A stretch of DNA of 64,000 bases, taken from positions 1,178,001 through 1,242,000 of the forward strand of contig LT608311.1 in the NCBI GenBank assembly GCA_900095875.1. The letters run 5' to 3'. Of this stretch, positions 8,982 to 17,383 are shown piece by piece. The first letter of the stretch is position 1; each line of letters starts with the position of its first letter. A program made the translations under genes and the position numbers. Under the pieces are notes generated by a model, which was not told the DNA's origin, did no database searches, and worked only from the letters and a program-made list of their open reading frames with translations. The stretch comes from Caecibacter massiliensis (GTDB lineage: Bacteria; Bacillota; Negativicutes; Veillonellales; Megasphaeraceae).

Positions 8982-9211
8982 TAATCCTCGCTGTTTAATT
9001 CTTTCTGTAATGCTTTAAGGAGTGCCGCCGCTTCATCAGCGTTCAGCGTGATTCCCTTGCCGCACTTTTCACGGTTCGGGGAAAAGCTGCGGATGTCATA
9101 CTTCGGCTCTTTCCCATTCCATGAAATGAGATTGATTTCCTTTGTGTAGCCACTGTCGCCCGTAGACAATACTGCGATTTCCTTTACGATTTCATACTGG
9201 ATTTCTCTCAT
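8981..9211 (-). CDS. YdbC/PC4-like ssDNA-binding protein
   Basis: A 76-residue protein that matches the YdbC family of PC4-fold single-strand DNA-binding proteins. Characteristic stretches are GYTKEINLISWNG, KYDIRSFSP and KCGKGITLNADEAAALL. Such proteins are common on mobilizable and conjugative elements, where a role in transfer or replication is assumed. It ends in a TAATG overlap with the next gene and lies 45 bases after parB, so it belongs to the transfer-recombinase operon. Confidence 0.85.
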   Translation of the reverse strand: MREIQYEIVKEIAVLSTGDSGYTKEINLISWNGKEPKYDIRSFSPNREKCGKGITLNADEAAALLKALQKELNSED

Positions 9212-9256
9212 TCTCCATACCTCAACTCTCTGTATTTACTTCCCGAAAAAAGAAGA

Positions 9257-10111
9257 TTAGCGGCTGTCACGGTTGCGTTTCCTCTGCAACTCACGCTCCA
9301 AAAGTTTGATGATGGTTTCCTCCATCTGCTTCGGCGTTGTGTTCTTCGGAAAGTATTTTTTCAGCTTGCTTGTGTTGATTTTCAAGGTTTCTTTCTGGTT
9401 GCCCTTTTCCTCCGTCATAATCGCAAATATCGTATCCATGTCAAGCCGCCCGCTCTGGCTTAACTGTTTCATCCGCTGTGCCTGTGAGAGTGAGGGCGTT
9501 GCTTCTTCGCTCTCCATCGTGGCAAAGAGGTTTTCCTGCTCGTCTTTCTTCAAGAAGGACAGTTCCACCGCAGGCGTGAGGGCGATTTTCCCCTCGTCCA
9601 CCATCTGCAAAATCGGCGGTATCAGTTCCGTCAGGCGGATAAAACGCTGCACGGTCATCCTGCCCACGCCGAAGCCCTGTGCCACCTTGTCGTCCGTCCG
9701 CAACTTCGTCACAACTTGTGACGAGGTTAAGTCTGTGCGGAAACCCTGCCGCTTCATGGCTTCGGATTTCATCTTGTAAGCAAACGCCCGCTCCGATGGC
9801 AGGATATTCTCACGCTGCAAATTGCTGTCTACAAGGGTGATGATGGCTCGGTCACGGTCTAAGGGCAGGACAAACGCAGGCACGGTATTTATCCCTGCAA
9901 GTTCAGAAGCACGGACACGCCGCTGTCCTGCAATCACTTCATAACCGTCCCCGTCCTCTTTCGGGCGTGTGATTATCGGCGTGACAATGCCAAATTCCTT
10001 GATGCTTTCCGCTAACTCTGACAGTGTTTCATCTTCTGCCACATGAAACGGATTGTCGGGGAACGGGTACAAGTCTTTGGTCTTTAACACCTTAAAATCC
10101 TGTTTCTTCAT
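9257..10111 (-). CDS. parB: ParB/RepB/Spo0J family protein
   Basis: A 284-residue ParB-like protein. The N-terminal domain has the CTPase/ParB box (VIAGQRRVRASE, about residues 59-70) and the ER-x-N-type stretch (DSNLQRENILPSERAFAYKMK). A central HTH (GFGVGRMTVQRFIRL) follows, and a basic C-terminal tail. Chromosomal ParB works with ParA; no parA is present here, as is usual for element-borne orphan ParB proteins. It may act in maintenance of the circular form or in regulation (inference). It starts 8 bases after the relaxase stop. Confidence 0.92.
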   Translation of the reverse strand: MKKQDFKVLKTKDLYPFPDNPFHVAEDETLSELAESIKEFGIVTPIITRPKEDGDGYEVIAGQRRVRASELAGINTVPAFVLPLDRDRAIITLVDSNLQRENILPSERAFAYKMKSEAMKRQGFRTDLTSSQVVTKLRTDDKVAQGFGVGRMTVQRFIRLTELIPPILQMVDEGKIALTPAVELSFLKKDEQENLFATMESEEATPSLSQAQRMKQLSQSGRLDMDTIFAIMTEEKGNQKETLKINTSKLKKYFPKNTTPKQMEETIIKLLERELQRKRNRDSR

Positions 10112-10119
10112 TCACATAT

Positions 10120-11085
10120 CTACCTTTCTTTCGCTCTGCTTCTATGATTTTTCTGCAATTCTTCCAACACTTCGGGCGGTATTTTTGACAGCAGCCGCCC
10201 CATCTGCTCGTTGGTTCTCTGCAATTCAAATATCTTCTGATTCGCTTTCTGCACCTTTAGTTCCTGCTCGTACTTTTCATCACGCATACGCCCCGCATAG
10301 TCTGATTCCTGCCCAATTCTCTCTTTCAAACTGTCGATATACGCCTGCTTTTTCCCGATTTCCTTAGAGAATTTCTCCACGTCTGGCAGCCATGCAGAGA
10401 GTAAATCTAACGCTTTATCCCTTTTCTTCCCTGCGTTAAAGGCGTTGATGTCGGATAGGGCAGACACGATTTCTTCATACTGTTTATCAAGCCTGCCGCC
10501 TAATTTATAGAGCCATGTGGGGACGTGTTTCCGCTTGGTTTCCATTGAGGACTGCCCCCGTTCAAGCTGATTCCACCGTGAGGACATCCGCTCATGGTAG
10601 GCGGTCTGCCACTCGGATAATGATTTCTGGTTGCCTAAGATAGCTTTCGCTGACAGCTTATTGTCTGGCGTAATCGGCACAAAGCAGAGGTGCATATGGG
10701 GCGTTCTCTCGTCCATATGGACGACAGCGGAGAGGATATTCTGCTTTCCAACACGCTCCGAAATGAAGTCAAGAGCCGTCTGGAAATACGCTTTTTGTTC
10801 TTCGGGCGGTAACTGGTTCATAAATTCTGGTGAAGCTGTGATGAGCGTTTCCACCATCATCACGCTGTCTTTCCTTGTCCTGCACCCCGCTTCGGCTACC
10901 ATGCGGTTAATCTCTTTCTTGTAGGTGTACTTTGGTGGTGCTATGAGATGGTAATTGTTTTTAGAGCGTTCCATATCTATATCTGGGTTGCTTTTGTAGG
11001 CTTCTTTCTTCCGCTCGTTGTGGCGTTCACAAGCCGCAACGCCGCCCGCTTTTCGTTTCTGGAAACGCAGGATTGCATAAGGCAT
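10120..11085 (-). CDS. MobV-family relaxase (Pre/Mob)
   Basis: A relaxase of 321 residues, counted from the ATG at 11085. That start follows AGGAGGAA; the open frame extends upstream only through repeat DNA. The MobV metal-binding signature HxDExxPHxH is present (VVHMDERTPHMHLCFVPIT, about residues 140-160), with the N-terminal RFQKRK and an RSKNN-type motif. The C-terminal 100 residues are predicted coiled coil (KEIGKKQAYIDSLKERIGQE and on). It would nick the oriT at 11371-11400, immediately upstream, and lead the strand into a helper conjugation channel. At about 320 residues it is shorter than MobM of pMV158. Confidence 0.92.
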   Translation of the reverse strand: MPYAILRFQKRKAGGVAACERHNERKKEAYKSNPDIDMERSKNNYHLIAPPKYTYKKEINRMVAEAGCRTRKDSVMMVETLITASPEFMNQLPPEEQKAYFQTALDFISERVGKQNILSAVVHMDERTPHMHLCFVPITPDNKLSAKAILGNQKSLSEWQTAYHERMSSRWNQLERGQSSMETKRKHVPTWLYKLGGRLDKQYEEIVSALSDINAFNAGKKRDKALDLLSAWLPDVEKFSKEIGKKQAYIDSLKERIGQESDYAGRMRDEKYEQELKVQKANQKIFELQRTNEQMGRLLSKIPPEVLEELQKNHRSRAKER

Positions 11086-11130
11086 AGGCGGATTCCTCCT
11101 TTCTTTCGGCGGGTGACCGTCCTTTGGGGT

Positions 11131-11667
11131 GACAGCGGTGACGGTGGTGACAGCAGTTTTGGGATACCCCCTGCCGACTGCCGCAACTGTCACCCTCACC
11201 CCCTGCATGACGGTCATGTCGATGATGACGGTGTTTTTGGGATACCCCCCTCGCAAGAGCCGTCACCGTCATGCCGCCATTCTTTTATCCGAAGCCGTAA
11301 GGCGTAGGATAGCAGGGCACAGCCCTGCCTTAAGGGAGTCCAGAGGGAACGTCTGGCACACGACTTTGCAGGGCAAAGTGTAGTGTGTTACACCCTGTAA
11401 ACGCAGTCGGAAAAATCGGAATGATTTTTCTGACCGCAGGGGTGGTTTTACACGACCGAAAAGGGCGAGTAAATCTCACGCCTGCATTTTGCGTTTACGG
11501 GGTGTTCTCCCGTAGGGATGACAGCGGCAGGGTATCCTAAAATCACTGTCACCACCGTCACTGCTGTCACCCGCAGGGCAGAGCCGCCAGCTTTACATGG
11601 CTTTAAGCGTCAATGACAGTAACAGGGGGGTATCCTAATATCGCTGTCACCACCATCACCGCTGTCA
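11131..11667. repeat. four ~40-bp repeat units, two in each orientation, flanking oriT
   Basis: Units lie at about 11131-11170 and 11208-11247 (ending GGGATACCCC) and, inverted, at about 11530-11568 and 11627-11667 (beginning GGTATCCTAA). Each joins a GGGATACC block to a GACAGCGGTGACGGTGGTGAC-like block. The last unit lies inside the 3' end of the RepA-like gene. Together they frame the 520-base stretch between the relaxase and RepA-like genes. They look like iterons or transfer-protein sites (inference). Confidence 0.8.
11371..11400 (+). other. putative oriT of the MobV/pMV158 type
   Basis: The plus strand reads AAAGTGTAGTGTGTTACACC. The core TAGTGTGTTA is the same as the MobV nick region of pMV158, where cleavage falls after TAGTGTG. 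Here that is between 11387 and 11388. The site is flanked by a GTGTA/TACAC inverted repeat and lies just upstream of a MobV relaxase gene. Assignment is by motif recall; the nick has not been shown here. Confidence 0.8.
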
Positions 11668-12635
11668 CCCGCCCTCCTTGCAAGGGCAATCCGCCTGCCG
11701 TCTTTCCTGCGGCTGTACTGGTAGCAGATACGGTTCTCGCTTAAAAATGTGGTGCGGTATTCATTCAGCCATTTCGTAATCACCGTGGGTATGGTTTCCG
11801 TTTCCCCCATAGCGGCTAACAGTTCCGTTGCCGTGCCTATCCATTCTTCCTTATCCCTCATAAAATCCACCAACCGAAAAAGGACATCTGGTATCGTTTC
11901 TTTCGCAAGCTGCTCCTGCGTTTTCCGCTCCACAAGCTCCCAACGGCAATCACGGAAACGCAGCGTGTATTCCTGATAAGGCGTGTCCCTGCCCGTCACA
12001 TACAGCTTGGCGGTGTCAGACGCACGTTTCTCCTTTTCCAGAACAAAGGTAGCGTCCGCACTCCCCGTTAATCCTGTCGTCCCAGACACCTTGTTGAACA
12101 CGTCGCTGTCATTCTGCTTTCGGATGTGGTGTACGACAATGACCGCCAGAGAGTGCCTGTCGGCAAAGTCTTTGATGAGGGAGATGTCCCCATAGTCGCT
12201 TGCATAGGCATTGTCTTTTGAAGCTGTACGGACTTTCTGCAAGGTATCAATGACAATGAGCCTGCTGTCTGGGTAATCTTTCAGATAATCTTCAAGCTGC
12301 ACGATAAGACCGTCTGACAGCTTGCAGCTTGCCACGGCAAAGTGGAGCCGCCCGCTTGCTTCGTCCGTCAAACGAAATAACCTGTCCTGTATGCGGCAGA
12401 ACGTGTCCTCAAGGCAGAGGTAAAGCACATCGCCCTCCATTGTCGGCATATCCCATAAAGGGATTCCCTGCGACACGCATAAGCATAGCTTCAGCATGAG
12501 CCAGCTTTTGCCTATCTTCTGTGAGCCGCAGAACAGCGATAAGCCTGTCGGGATAAGGCTGTCCACCACAAAGGATGGTTTCTCAAGCGGTTCATAAAGG
12601 AGCGTTTCGGCGTTGACTGTCTGTAACTTCTGCAT
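11610..12635 (-). CDS. RepA-like AAA ATPase/helicase of the element
   Basis: A 341-residue RecA-fold ATPase of the AAA_25/RSF1010-RepA type. Walker A is CGSQKIGKSW (about residues 36-45) and Walker B is RLIVIDTL (about 125-132). A conserved VVHHIRKQ motif follows near 170. A C-terminal winged-helix region closes the protein. A GGAGG ribosome binding site precedes the ATG. The last 20 codons run through one of the four 40-bp repeats, giving the Gly/Asp-rich tail GDSGDGGDSD. It probably drives replication of the excised circle, or unwinding during transfer (inference). Confidence 0.88.
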   Translation of the reverse strand: MQKLQTVNAETLLYEPLEKPSFVVDSLIPTGLSLFCGSQKIGKSWLMLKLCLCVSQGIPLWDMPTMEGDVLYLCLEDTFCRIQDRLFRLTDEASGRLHFAVASCKLSDGLIVQLEDYLKDYPDSRLIVIDTLQKVRTASKDNAYASDYGDISLIKDFADRHSLAVIVVHHIRKQNDSDVFNKVSGTTGLTGSADATFVLEKEKRASDTAKLYVTGRDTPYQEYTLRFRDCRWELVERKTQEQLAKETIPDVLFRLVDFMRDKEEWIGTATELLAAMGETETIPTVITKWLNEYRTTFLSENRICYQYSRRKDGRRIALARRAGDSGDGGDSDIRIPPCYCH

Positions 12636-13264
12636 GGCTTTCCTCCTTTCGGGCGGTGTCTTTGTTTTCGTTGCACATAGGCGTTGACCTCCTTAAAAAT
12701 AGATTTACTCCCACGGAAAAAAGTGAGAGTATGTAATGCCGCCAATCCCACACAAATAAAAAACAGATTTCTTTTTCGGGCGGTGTCGGTCACGGTTGGA
12801 GATATTTCTTCAATTTCCGCCTTTACTTTCTCCTTTGCAATCGCAACAGATTTCTGTATTGCCGAAGCGGTGCAATGCTCCATAGCGGCGATTTGGTAAA
12901 AATTGAACTCATACTCGTAGTAGAGCAGGAAACGCCGCCTTTGTATCTCTGGAAGGCTCCCAACCGCCTTATAGAGCGTTTCATTCCGTTCTTCCTCAAC
13001 CATGCGTTCATCAAGGCTCTTAGGCACACGCAACGCCCGTCTGTAAAGGGTTTCGTCCCATACCTCGTTAAACTCCCTGTGCCGCTCGTCCCATTAGAAA
13101 AGATTCCTGTTCCTGCGCTCCATCTGCCGAAACTCCATAAAGAACTGTTCCGACACTTCCAACTCGTGGGATTTGCCCTGCCCGTCCTTAAAGCTGATAA
13201 AATACCTTGTGCCGCTTTCCGTGGATTCCTCCCGAAGCGTGTATGCCTTAACCCTGTATGCCAT
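12512..13264 (-). pseudogene. sigma-70-like factor gene with in-frame stop
   Basis: The ATG at 13264 follows AGGAGG. The first 56 codons (MAYRVKAYTLREE to RRNRNLF) end at a TAA (13094-13096). The same frame continues with WDERHREFNEVWDE and then a sigma region-4-like HTH (SLPEIQRRRFLLYYEY, FNFYQIAAMEHCTASAIQKSV), as in sigma-like proteins of other gut elements. A single T-to-A change of a TTA Leu codon would explain the stop. The sigma similarity ends near 12800. Beyond that the frame runs on into the RepA-like gene without recognisable similarity. Either the gene is dead or the stop is read through or bypassed. Confidence 0.8.
12592..12678 (-). CDS. possible 28-residue leader ORF overlapping repA start
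   Basis: ATG at 12678 follows a strong TAAGGAGGTCAACG ribosome binding site and encodes MCNENKDTARKEESHAEVTD plus eight residues. It ends inside the RepA-like gene, whose own start lies within it in another frame. It may serve translational coupling of the ATPase gene. Support rests only on the ribosome binding site and position. Confidence 0.35.
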   Translation of the reverse strand: MCNENKDTARKEESHAEVTDSQRRNAPL

Positions 13265-13347
13265 CCTGTTGTCCTCCTGCAAAAAATGAGTGAGGGGATT
13301 TCCATCCCTCACCCAGTAGCCCGCAGGATGGCAGGCTGTTTTAGAAG

Positions 13348-13773
13348 CTATAAAATTTTCCGCAGCTTCTTCCGCAGATGGTCTAACCTCGCATAGATGG
13401 CACCAGTCGTCAAATGCACAAGCGGGGCAATCTCCTTTGTGGAATACCCCTGCATTTTCAGCAGGACGATTTTCAAGGTACGCCCGTCCACCGTGACTAA
13501 TACTTGATAGAGATTTTCGCTCTCAATCTCTTCCAGTAACTCCGCAACCGTACCCACTTCCGCCTGCCGCTCCCTGCCTGCCATGTCCTCAAGATATTCC
13601 GCAACGTCATTCGTCCATCGGTAAAACCGCCTGTTGGAATTGAAGTCTGCCCTGTCCGCCATGCGTATCTGCTCAATGGTCGCTTCATCAACGCCGCACT
13701 CACGCAGCAGCTTTTCCTCCGCTTCTTTCCAGATACGCCATTTCCTGTCCTCCCGTCCGTGGTTGTATGCCAT
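13348..13773 (-). CDS. sigma-70-like regulator (element)
   Basis: A 141-residue protein. The start is at the ATG ending at 13773 (MAYNHGRE), eight bases after GGAGG; an in-frame ATG five codons upstream has no ribosome binding site. The N-terminal half is a charged helical region. The C-terminus is a sigma region-4-like HTH (LLKMQGYSTKEIAPLVHLTTGAIYARLDHLRKKL). It lies between the broken sigma gene and another sigma-like gene, the usual cluster on gut Firmicutes mobile elements. A role in transcribing element genes is inferred. Confidence 0.82.
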   Translation of the reverse strand: MAYNHGREDRKWRIWKEAEEKLLRECGVDEATIEQIRMADRADFNSNRRFYRWTNDVAEYLEDMAGRERQAEVGTVAELLEEIESENLYQVLVTVDGRTLKIVLLKMQGYSTKEIAPLVHLTTGAIYARLDHLRKKLRKIL

Positions 13774-13867
13774 TCTTACTTCCTCCAATCAGAATTGATT
13801 GAGAGGGCAGAGAAAAGCCCCCTCATCTTCCCAAAGGAAAAAACAAGGGGGCTGAACGCCTTAAATT

Positions 13868-14380
13868 TTAATTTTCTATTATCTTTCTTAGTTTTATTAG
13901 GATTCTGGCTTTGCGTTTGTTTACAACGCTCTGGGTTATGCCCAACCTCGCCCCGACTTCACGCTCGGAAAGTCCGTCAAAAAAGATTGCCTGTATCAGC
14001 TCCTGTTCACTATCCGACAGCAAAGGCAGGGCGGCTTTCAGCCTGTCCACCATGACCGCATTGACAACGGTTTCTGCAATGTCCACCGCTTCATCAGTGA
14101 TAAAGTCCAGAGGATTCCCCTCGCTGTCCGTAAATCCGTCGAGAGATAGCAGTCTATTCTTTGTATCTAATTTTTGCAGATAACGCCACCGTTCCTTGTC
14201 ACGGTAGAAGTCTGTGTATTGCTCCCTCACGACTTCAAGCAGACAGCCTTGAATGGGGATAAACAGCTTGTCCATATAGGTCTGGTCGGATTCCCTGCAA
14301 CGGCAGAACTCCGTGTAGGATAATTCCACATAGCCGCCACTTTCTCTGATATATACCTTTCTTGGTGCATATTTCACCAT
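13868..14380 (-). CDS. sigma-70-like regulator (element)
   Basis: A 170-residue protein from the ATG at 14380 (MVKYAPRKVYIRE), preceded by GGGAGGT. The longer open frame upstream lacks a ribosome binding site. An N-terminal domain of unknown fold is followed by a central acidic region and a C-terminal region-4 HTH (LLSDSEQELIQAIFFDGLSEREVGARLGITQSVVNKRKARI). The same general architecture is found on Tn1549-like and related elements. It is the first of three sigma-like genes in transcription order. Confidence 0.82.
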   Translation of the reverse strand: MVKYAPRKVYIRESGGYVELSYTEFCRCRESDQTYMDKLFIPIQGCLLEVVREQYTDFYRDKERWRYLQKLDTKNRLLSLDGFTDSEGNPLDFITDEAVDIAETVVNAVMVDRLKAALPLLSDSEQELIQAIFFDGLSEREVGARLGITQSVVNKRKARILIKLRKIIEN

Positions 14381-14570
14381 AAATACCTCCCATCTGAATT
14401 TTTGAAATGTAAAAAATCCAGATGGAGAGGCGGAGAACGACACCGCATATCAGAAACAGCCCTACGGCACTTTCCAACAAAAATCGACAAAAGAAAAACC
14501 GCAAAGGCTCTGTGACCTTTACGGTTATAGGAAATAGTAATTCTATTGTATGGAGATTGTACTTCTACTT

Positions 14571-14699
14571 TCAAGGTGAGAAGTACCGTTGCACTGGCAG
14601 AAATTTTTTTAACTGGTTTCCTGCCGTTCTCTGATATGCTATGTATTGATAAATTTTGCTTCGTATGAGCAGATAGATAACTGCCCGAAAAAAGGACAT
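14571..14699 (-). CDS. possible 42-residue basic protein
   Basis: ATG at 14699 follows TTGGAGGG by eight bases and encodes a 42-residue basic protein beginning MSFFRAVIYLLIRSKIYQYI, with no recognised similarity. It is the only candidate in the 487-base stretch between the KTR gene and the sigma-like gene. The rest of that stretch holds short A+T-rich DNA and a weak hairpin (ACCGCAAAGG / CCTTTACGGT, 14496-14523). Coding status is uncertain. Confidence 0.35.
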   Translation of the reverse strand: MSFFRAVIYLLIRSKIYQYIAYQRTAGNQLKKFLPVQRYFSP

Positions 14700-14812
14700 A
14701 AAAAAATCCCTCCAAATTTAAAAACAAATTCAGAGGGTAATTTAGGGTATAACAAAATAACCCACCCGAATATCGTTTTTTTTATTTGGTGAGTTTGTTC
14801 TTTCAAATACGA

Positions 14813-14862
14813 AACAAAAAGAGCCGATGATTCGTGAATTGTTCCACAATTTCATCGGCTCT
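14813..14862 (-). terminator. terminator after the tet(O)-KTR unit
   Basis: An inverted repeat (AGAGCCGATGAAAT / ATCATCGGCTCT on the minus strand) is followed by TTTTTG. It lies just past the stop of the Cys-rich KTR gene and closes the resistance transcript. Confidence 0.8.
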
Positions 14863-14867
14863 GCGTC

Positions 14868-15041
14868 TTAAGCGTCTGGCTCTTTGATGACAGTTATCTT
14901 CAAGTTGTCAACTTTAATCAATCTTTCTTGTCTGCATTTTGGACAATAAAGGGGATAATTCTCCAAAACAGTGTCCTTCCTAATTTTATTACGGGTTTTG
15001 CTCCCACAAACAGGACACAATATCCATTCGCATTTCATCAT
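14868..15041 (-). CDS. cysteine-rich KTR small protein
   Basis: A 57-residue protein starting MMKCEWILCPVCGSKTRNKI. Two CxxC pairs (CPVCGSKTR and CPKC) form a small zinc ribbon, and the KTR motif that names the Cys_rich_KTR family is present. Such genes accompany tetracycline-resistance genes on Tn916-like and Tn1549-like elements and were earlier called conjugal transfer proteins; their true role is unknown. It lies 51 bases downstream of tet(O) and shares its terminator. Two adjacent ATG codons could serve as start. Confidence 0.85.
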   Translation of the reverse strand: MMKCEWILCPVCGSKTRNKIRKDTVLENYPLYCPKCRQERLIKVDNLKITVIKEPDA

Positions 15042-15092
15042 AATTAGTCTCTAATCCTTTCAAATCTCATTTTATATGACTTTTGCAAGCTG

Positions 15093-17012
15093 TTAAGCTA
15101 ACTTGTGGAACATATGCCGAACCTTATCTATACGGCTATTCGGGCGGCGGGGTTGGCAAATAAATTTACCAATAGCTGGCTGGTATCCTTTTAACTCTGT
15201 CAAGCAGACTCCCTGCCCATTTGTGAAATAAGTTAAATCGTTCCTGTATTCTTGAATACATCTAGCAGGGATTTCTCCTTTCAGAATGACCTCGTCATTC
15301 TTTATCTGAGTACTTACAATATCTGCACAATACCTTGGAGCATCATGATACGCCCGTGAGAGATATTCCTGCGGTGCATAAATTTCAAAGTGGAGATATG
15401 GCTCTAATAGTTCTGTCCCTGCTTTTTTTAAAGCCTGCTCCAATACGATAGGGGAAAGCAGCCGAAAGTCTGCGGGGGTACTTACAGGACTATAATACAA
15501 TCCATATTCAAAACAGATTTTACAGTCTGTCACTTTCCATCCATACAGCCCCTGCTCGCAGCCATAAAGAACCCCCTCCATAACCGCATTTTGGAACGAT
15601 TGATTTAAATATCCAAGTGAAACTCTGCTTTCATACTGCACTCCGCTTCCAATAGGGAGCGGCTCTATGGACAACCCGACAGAAGCCCAGAAAGGATTTG
15701 GCGGGACTTCTATGTGGATGGTATATTCTGCTTTTCTAAGCGGTCTTTCCATATATATAACAGTAGGCTCTTTTATTTCTGCCTCCACATGATATTTTTC
15801 CTCAAGGATGGCACAAATGACTTCCATCTGCACATTCCCCAAAAAAGAAAGTATAATCTCATGCGTTGTAGTATCCACATAATATTTTAAAAGAGGGTCG
15901 CCATCTGAAATTTCTGTAAGTGCCCCAAGCAATATTTCCCGCTGTTCAGATTTCTTTACTGCAATCGTTGTTTGGAGCATAGGGAGAGGATTTTCAATAA
16001 ATTTTCTCTGCGGCAACAGTATTTCGTTCCCCAAAATACTGTTTAGCTGCAAAACATCATTTGGTAAAATTACAATATCACCAGAGCAGGCTGTATCGGA
16101 TGAATATAATTCACCGTTTGTCGGAACACACATCTCTGTGATTTTTATTTTCTCTTTTTCAGATATTCTAATAACATCCCTCAAATGCAATGTTCCGCTA
16201 TATATACGCACATAAACAAAACGCCGCCTTTTCTCTGAATATTCAATCTTAAAAACCTGCCCGCATAGTTCAGATTGACCTTCAGGCGTTGATGAATAAA
16301 ATTTACTGGCAATTACTTCTATAAGCTGCCGAATCCCCAGATTGTTTTTAGCGCTTCCGTGATAAACGGGAAATAACGTTCCGTTTTGGAATCTCCTGTT
16401 TTCTTCCTGTTCCAGTTCTGACATTTTAAACGGTTTCCCTGACATATATTTCTCTAATAGTTCATCGTTTCCCATAATTACCGCATCCCACTGTTCCATA
16501 TCGTCATTGTCCGTTACATTTATATGGGGATGCTGCCCAACCTTTTGCTTCACTATAATTTCCGAAGAAAGCTTTGCTTTCATTTCCCGATATACCATTG
16601 GCAAATCAATCCCCTCTTGGTCAATTTTATTGATGAAAAAAATTGTCGGAATCTTCATTATCTGTAGTGCATGAAACAGTATACGGGTCTGTGCCTGTAT
16701 GCCATCCTTTGCAGAAACTAATAATACTGCTCCGTCTAATACGGATAAAGAACGGTATACTTCCGCCAAAAAATCCATATGGCCTGGCGTATCTATAATG
16801 TTGACTTTTACATCCTCCCACTGAAAAGATGTCACTGCTGTCTGGATAGTGATTCCCCTTTGACGCTCCAAATTCATTGTATCTGTCCTTGTTGTGCCTT
16901 CATCTACGCTCCCTAGTTCTGCAATTGCACCACTGGTATACAATAAACTTTCCGTTAATGTTGTCTTTCCTGCGTCAACGTGAGCCAGAATGCCTAAGTT
17001 AATTATTTTCAT
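15093..17012 (-). CDS. tet(O): tetracycline resistance ribosomal protection protein Tet(O)
   Basis: A 639-residue EF-G-like GTPase that removes tetracycline from the ribosome, giving resistance. G motifs are visible: [10 protein letters not shown] at residues 10-19, [12 protein letters not shown] and SAK. The full length and the sequence from the N-terminus ([20 protein letters not shown]) to the end ([18 protein letters not shown]) agree, from memory, with Tet(O) of Campylobacter throughout. The N-terminal and central parts are of the Tet(O), not the Tet(W) or Tet(32), type, so I see no mosaic. A GGAGGAAAAT ribosome binding site precedes the ATG. It is controlled by a leader-peptide attenuator upstream. 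Mosaic Tet(O/W) genes are known in Megasphaera, so nucleotide-level comparison would still be useful. Confidence 0.96.
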   Translation of the reverse strand: MKIINLGILAHVDAGKTTLTESLLYTSGAIAELGSVDEGTTRTDTMNLERQRGITIQTAVTSFQWEDVKVNIIDTPGHMDFLAEVYRSLSVLDGAVLLVSAKDGIQAQTRILFHALQIMKIPTIFFINKIDQEGIDLPMVYREMKAKLSSEIIVKQKVGQHPHINVTDNDDMEQWDAVIMGNDELLEKYMSGKPFKMSELEQEENRRFQNGTLFPVYHGSAKNNLGIRQLIEVIASKFYSSTPEGQSELCGQVFKIEYSEKRRRFVYVRIYSGTLHLRDVIRISEKEKIKITEMCVPTNGELYSSDTACSGDIVILPNDVLQLNSILGNEILLPQRKFIENPLPMLQTTIAVKKSEQREILLGALTEISDGDPLLKYYVDTTTHEIILSFLGNVQMEVICAILEEKYHVEAEIKEPTVIYMERPLRKAEYTIHIEVPPNPFWASVGLSIEPLPIGSGVQYESRVSLGYLNQSFQNAVMEGVLYGCEQGLYGWKVTDCKICFEYGLYYSPVSTPADFRLLSPIVLEQALKKAGTELLEPYLHFEIYAPQEYLSRAYHDAPRYCADIVSTQIKNDEVILKGEIPARCIQEYRNDLTYFTNGQGVCLTELKGYQPAIGKFICQPRRPNSRIDKVRHMFHKLA

Positions 17013-17047
17013 GTGATTTTCCTCCTATCAACACCCAAAAAAGGGCA

Positions 17048-17084
17048 TAAAAATACCCAGTGATAAATACTCCTATCACTGGGT
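17048..17084 (-). terminator. tet(O) transcription attenuator
   Basis: A perfect 11-bp stem (ACCCAGTGATA / TATCACTGGGT) on the minus strand is followed by TATTTTTATG, 35 bases before the tet(O) start. It has the same structure and nearly the same sequence as the Tn916 tet(M) attenuator. A second GCCC/GGGC hairpin overlaps the tail. Tetracycline-slowed translation of the leader peptide is expected to prevent termination. Confidence 0.85.
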
Positions 17085-17241
17085 AAATAACTCCAATAGC
17101 CCCAAAACACTTATATGTTTTCGGGCATATAAAATTACATGATAAAAGTATTCTTAAACTGGGTACAAAAAACTAAGCCCCATATTAAAATAAAAGTGAA
17201 ACGGGACTGCTACTTTTTGTTCCCACTATCAAATTGACAGT

Positions 17242-17265
17242 TTATTTAAGAATACCTTGCCGCAT
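17242..17265 (-). CDS. tet(O) leader peptide MRQGILK
   Basis: A seven-codon ORF follows the AAGGAG ribosome binding site and precedes the attenuator by about 150 bases. The DNA over it (ATGCGGCAAGGTATTCTTAAATAA) also forms half of a long-range pairing with the AAGAATACTTTTATCAT stretch near 17145, as in Tn916 tet(M). The rest of the 371-base stretch between tnpV and tet(O) is this leader RNA and its promoter. Confidence 0.75.
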   Translation of the reverse strand: MRQGILK

Positions 17266-17297
17266 ATTTATTAACTCCTTGTATAATACTGAATCTA

Positions 17298-17326
17298 ATT
17301 ATATTCCTTAACCCTTTATTTGTCAA
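17298..17326 (-). promoter_or_regulatory. tet(O) promoter
   Basis: On the minus strand TTGACA (17321-17326) and TATAAT (17298-17303) are separated by 17 bases. Both boxes match consensus. The start of transcription would fall just ahead of the leader peptide. Confidence 0.85.
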
Positions 17327-17383
17327 GCTGACAAACTAAAGCAGAAAAAGCGGCAGGATTTCCCCCTGCCACTAATCATCTGT

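Noticed and set aside
11086-11256. N-terminal extension of the MobV relaxase to 378 residues
   Set aside because: It translates repeat DNA (YPK, TVTAVT-type stretches); the ATG at 11085 has AGGAGG and gives the family N-terminus.
12647-12790. Direct repeat TTTCGGGCGGTGTC (two copies) as a small insertion duplication
   Set aside because: Copies are 127 bases apart with no element ends between them; probably local sequence similarity.
15093-17012. Mosaic tet(O/W) or tet(O/32/O) gene
   Set aside because: The protein follows Tet(O) along its whole length, including segments that differ clearly in Tet(W); no break point seen.
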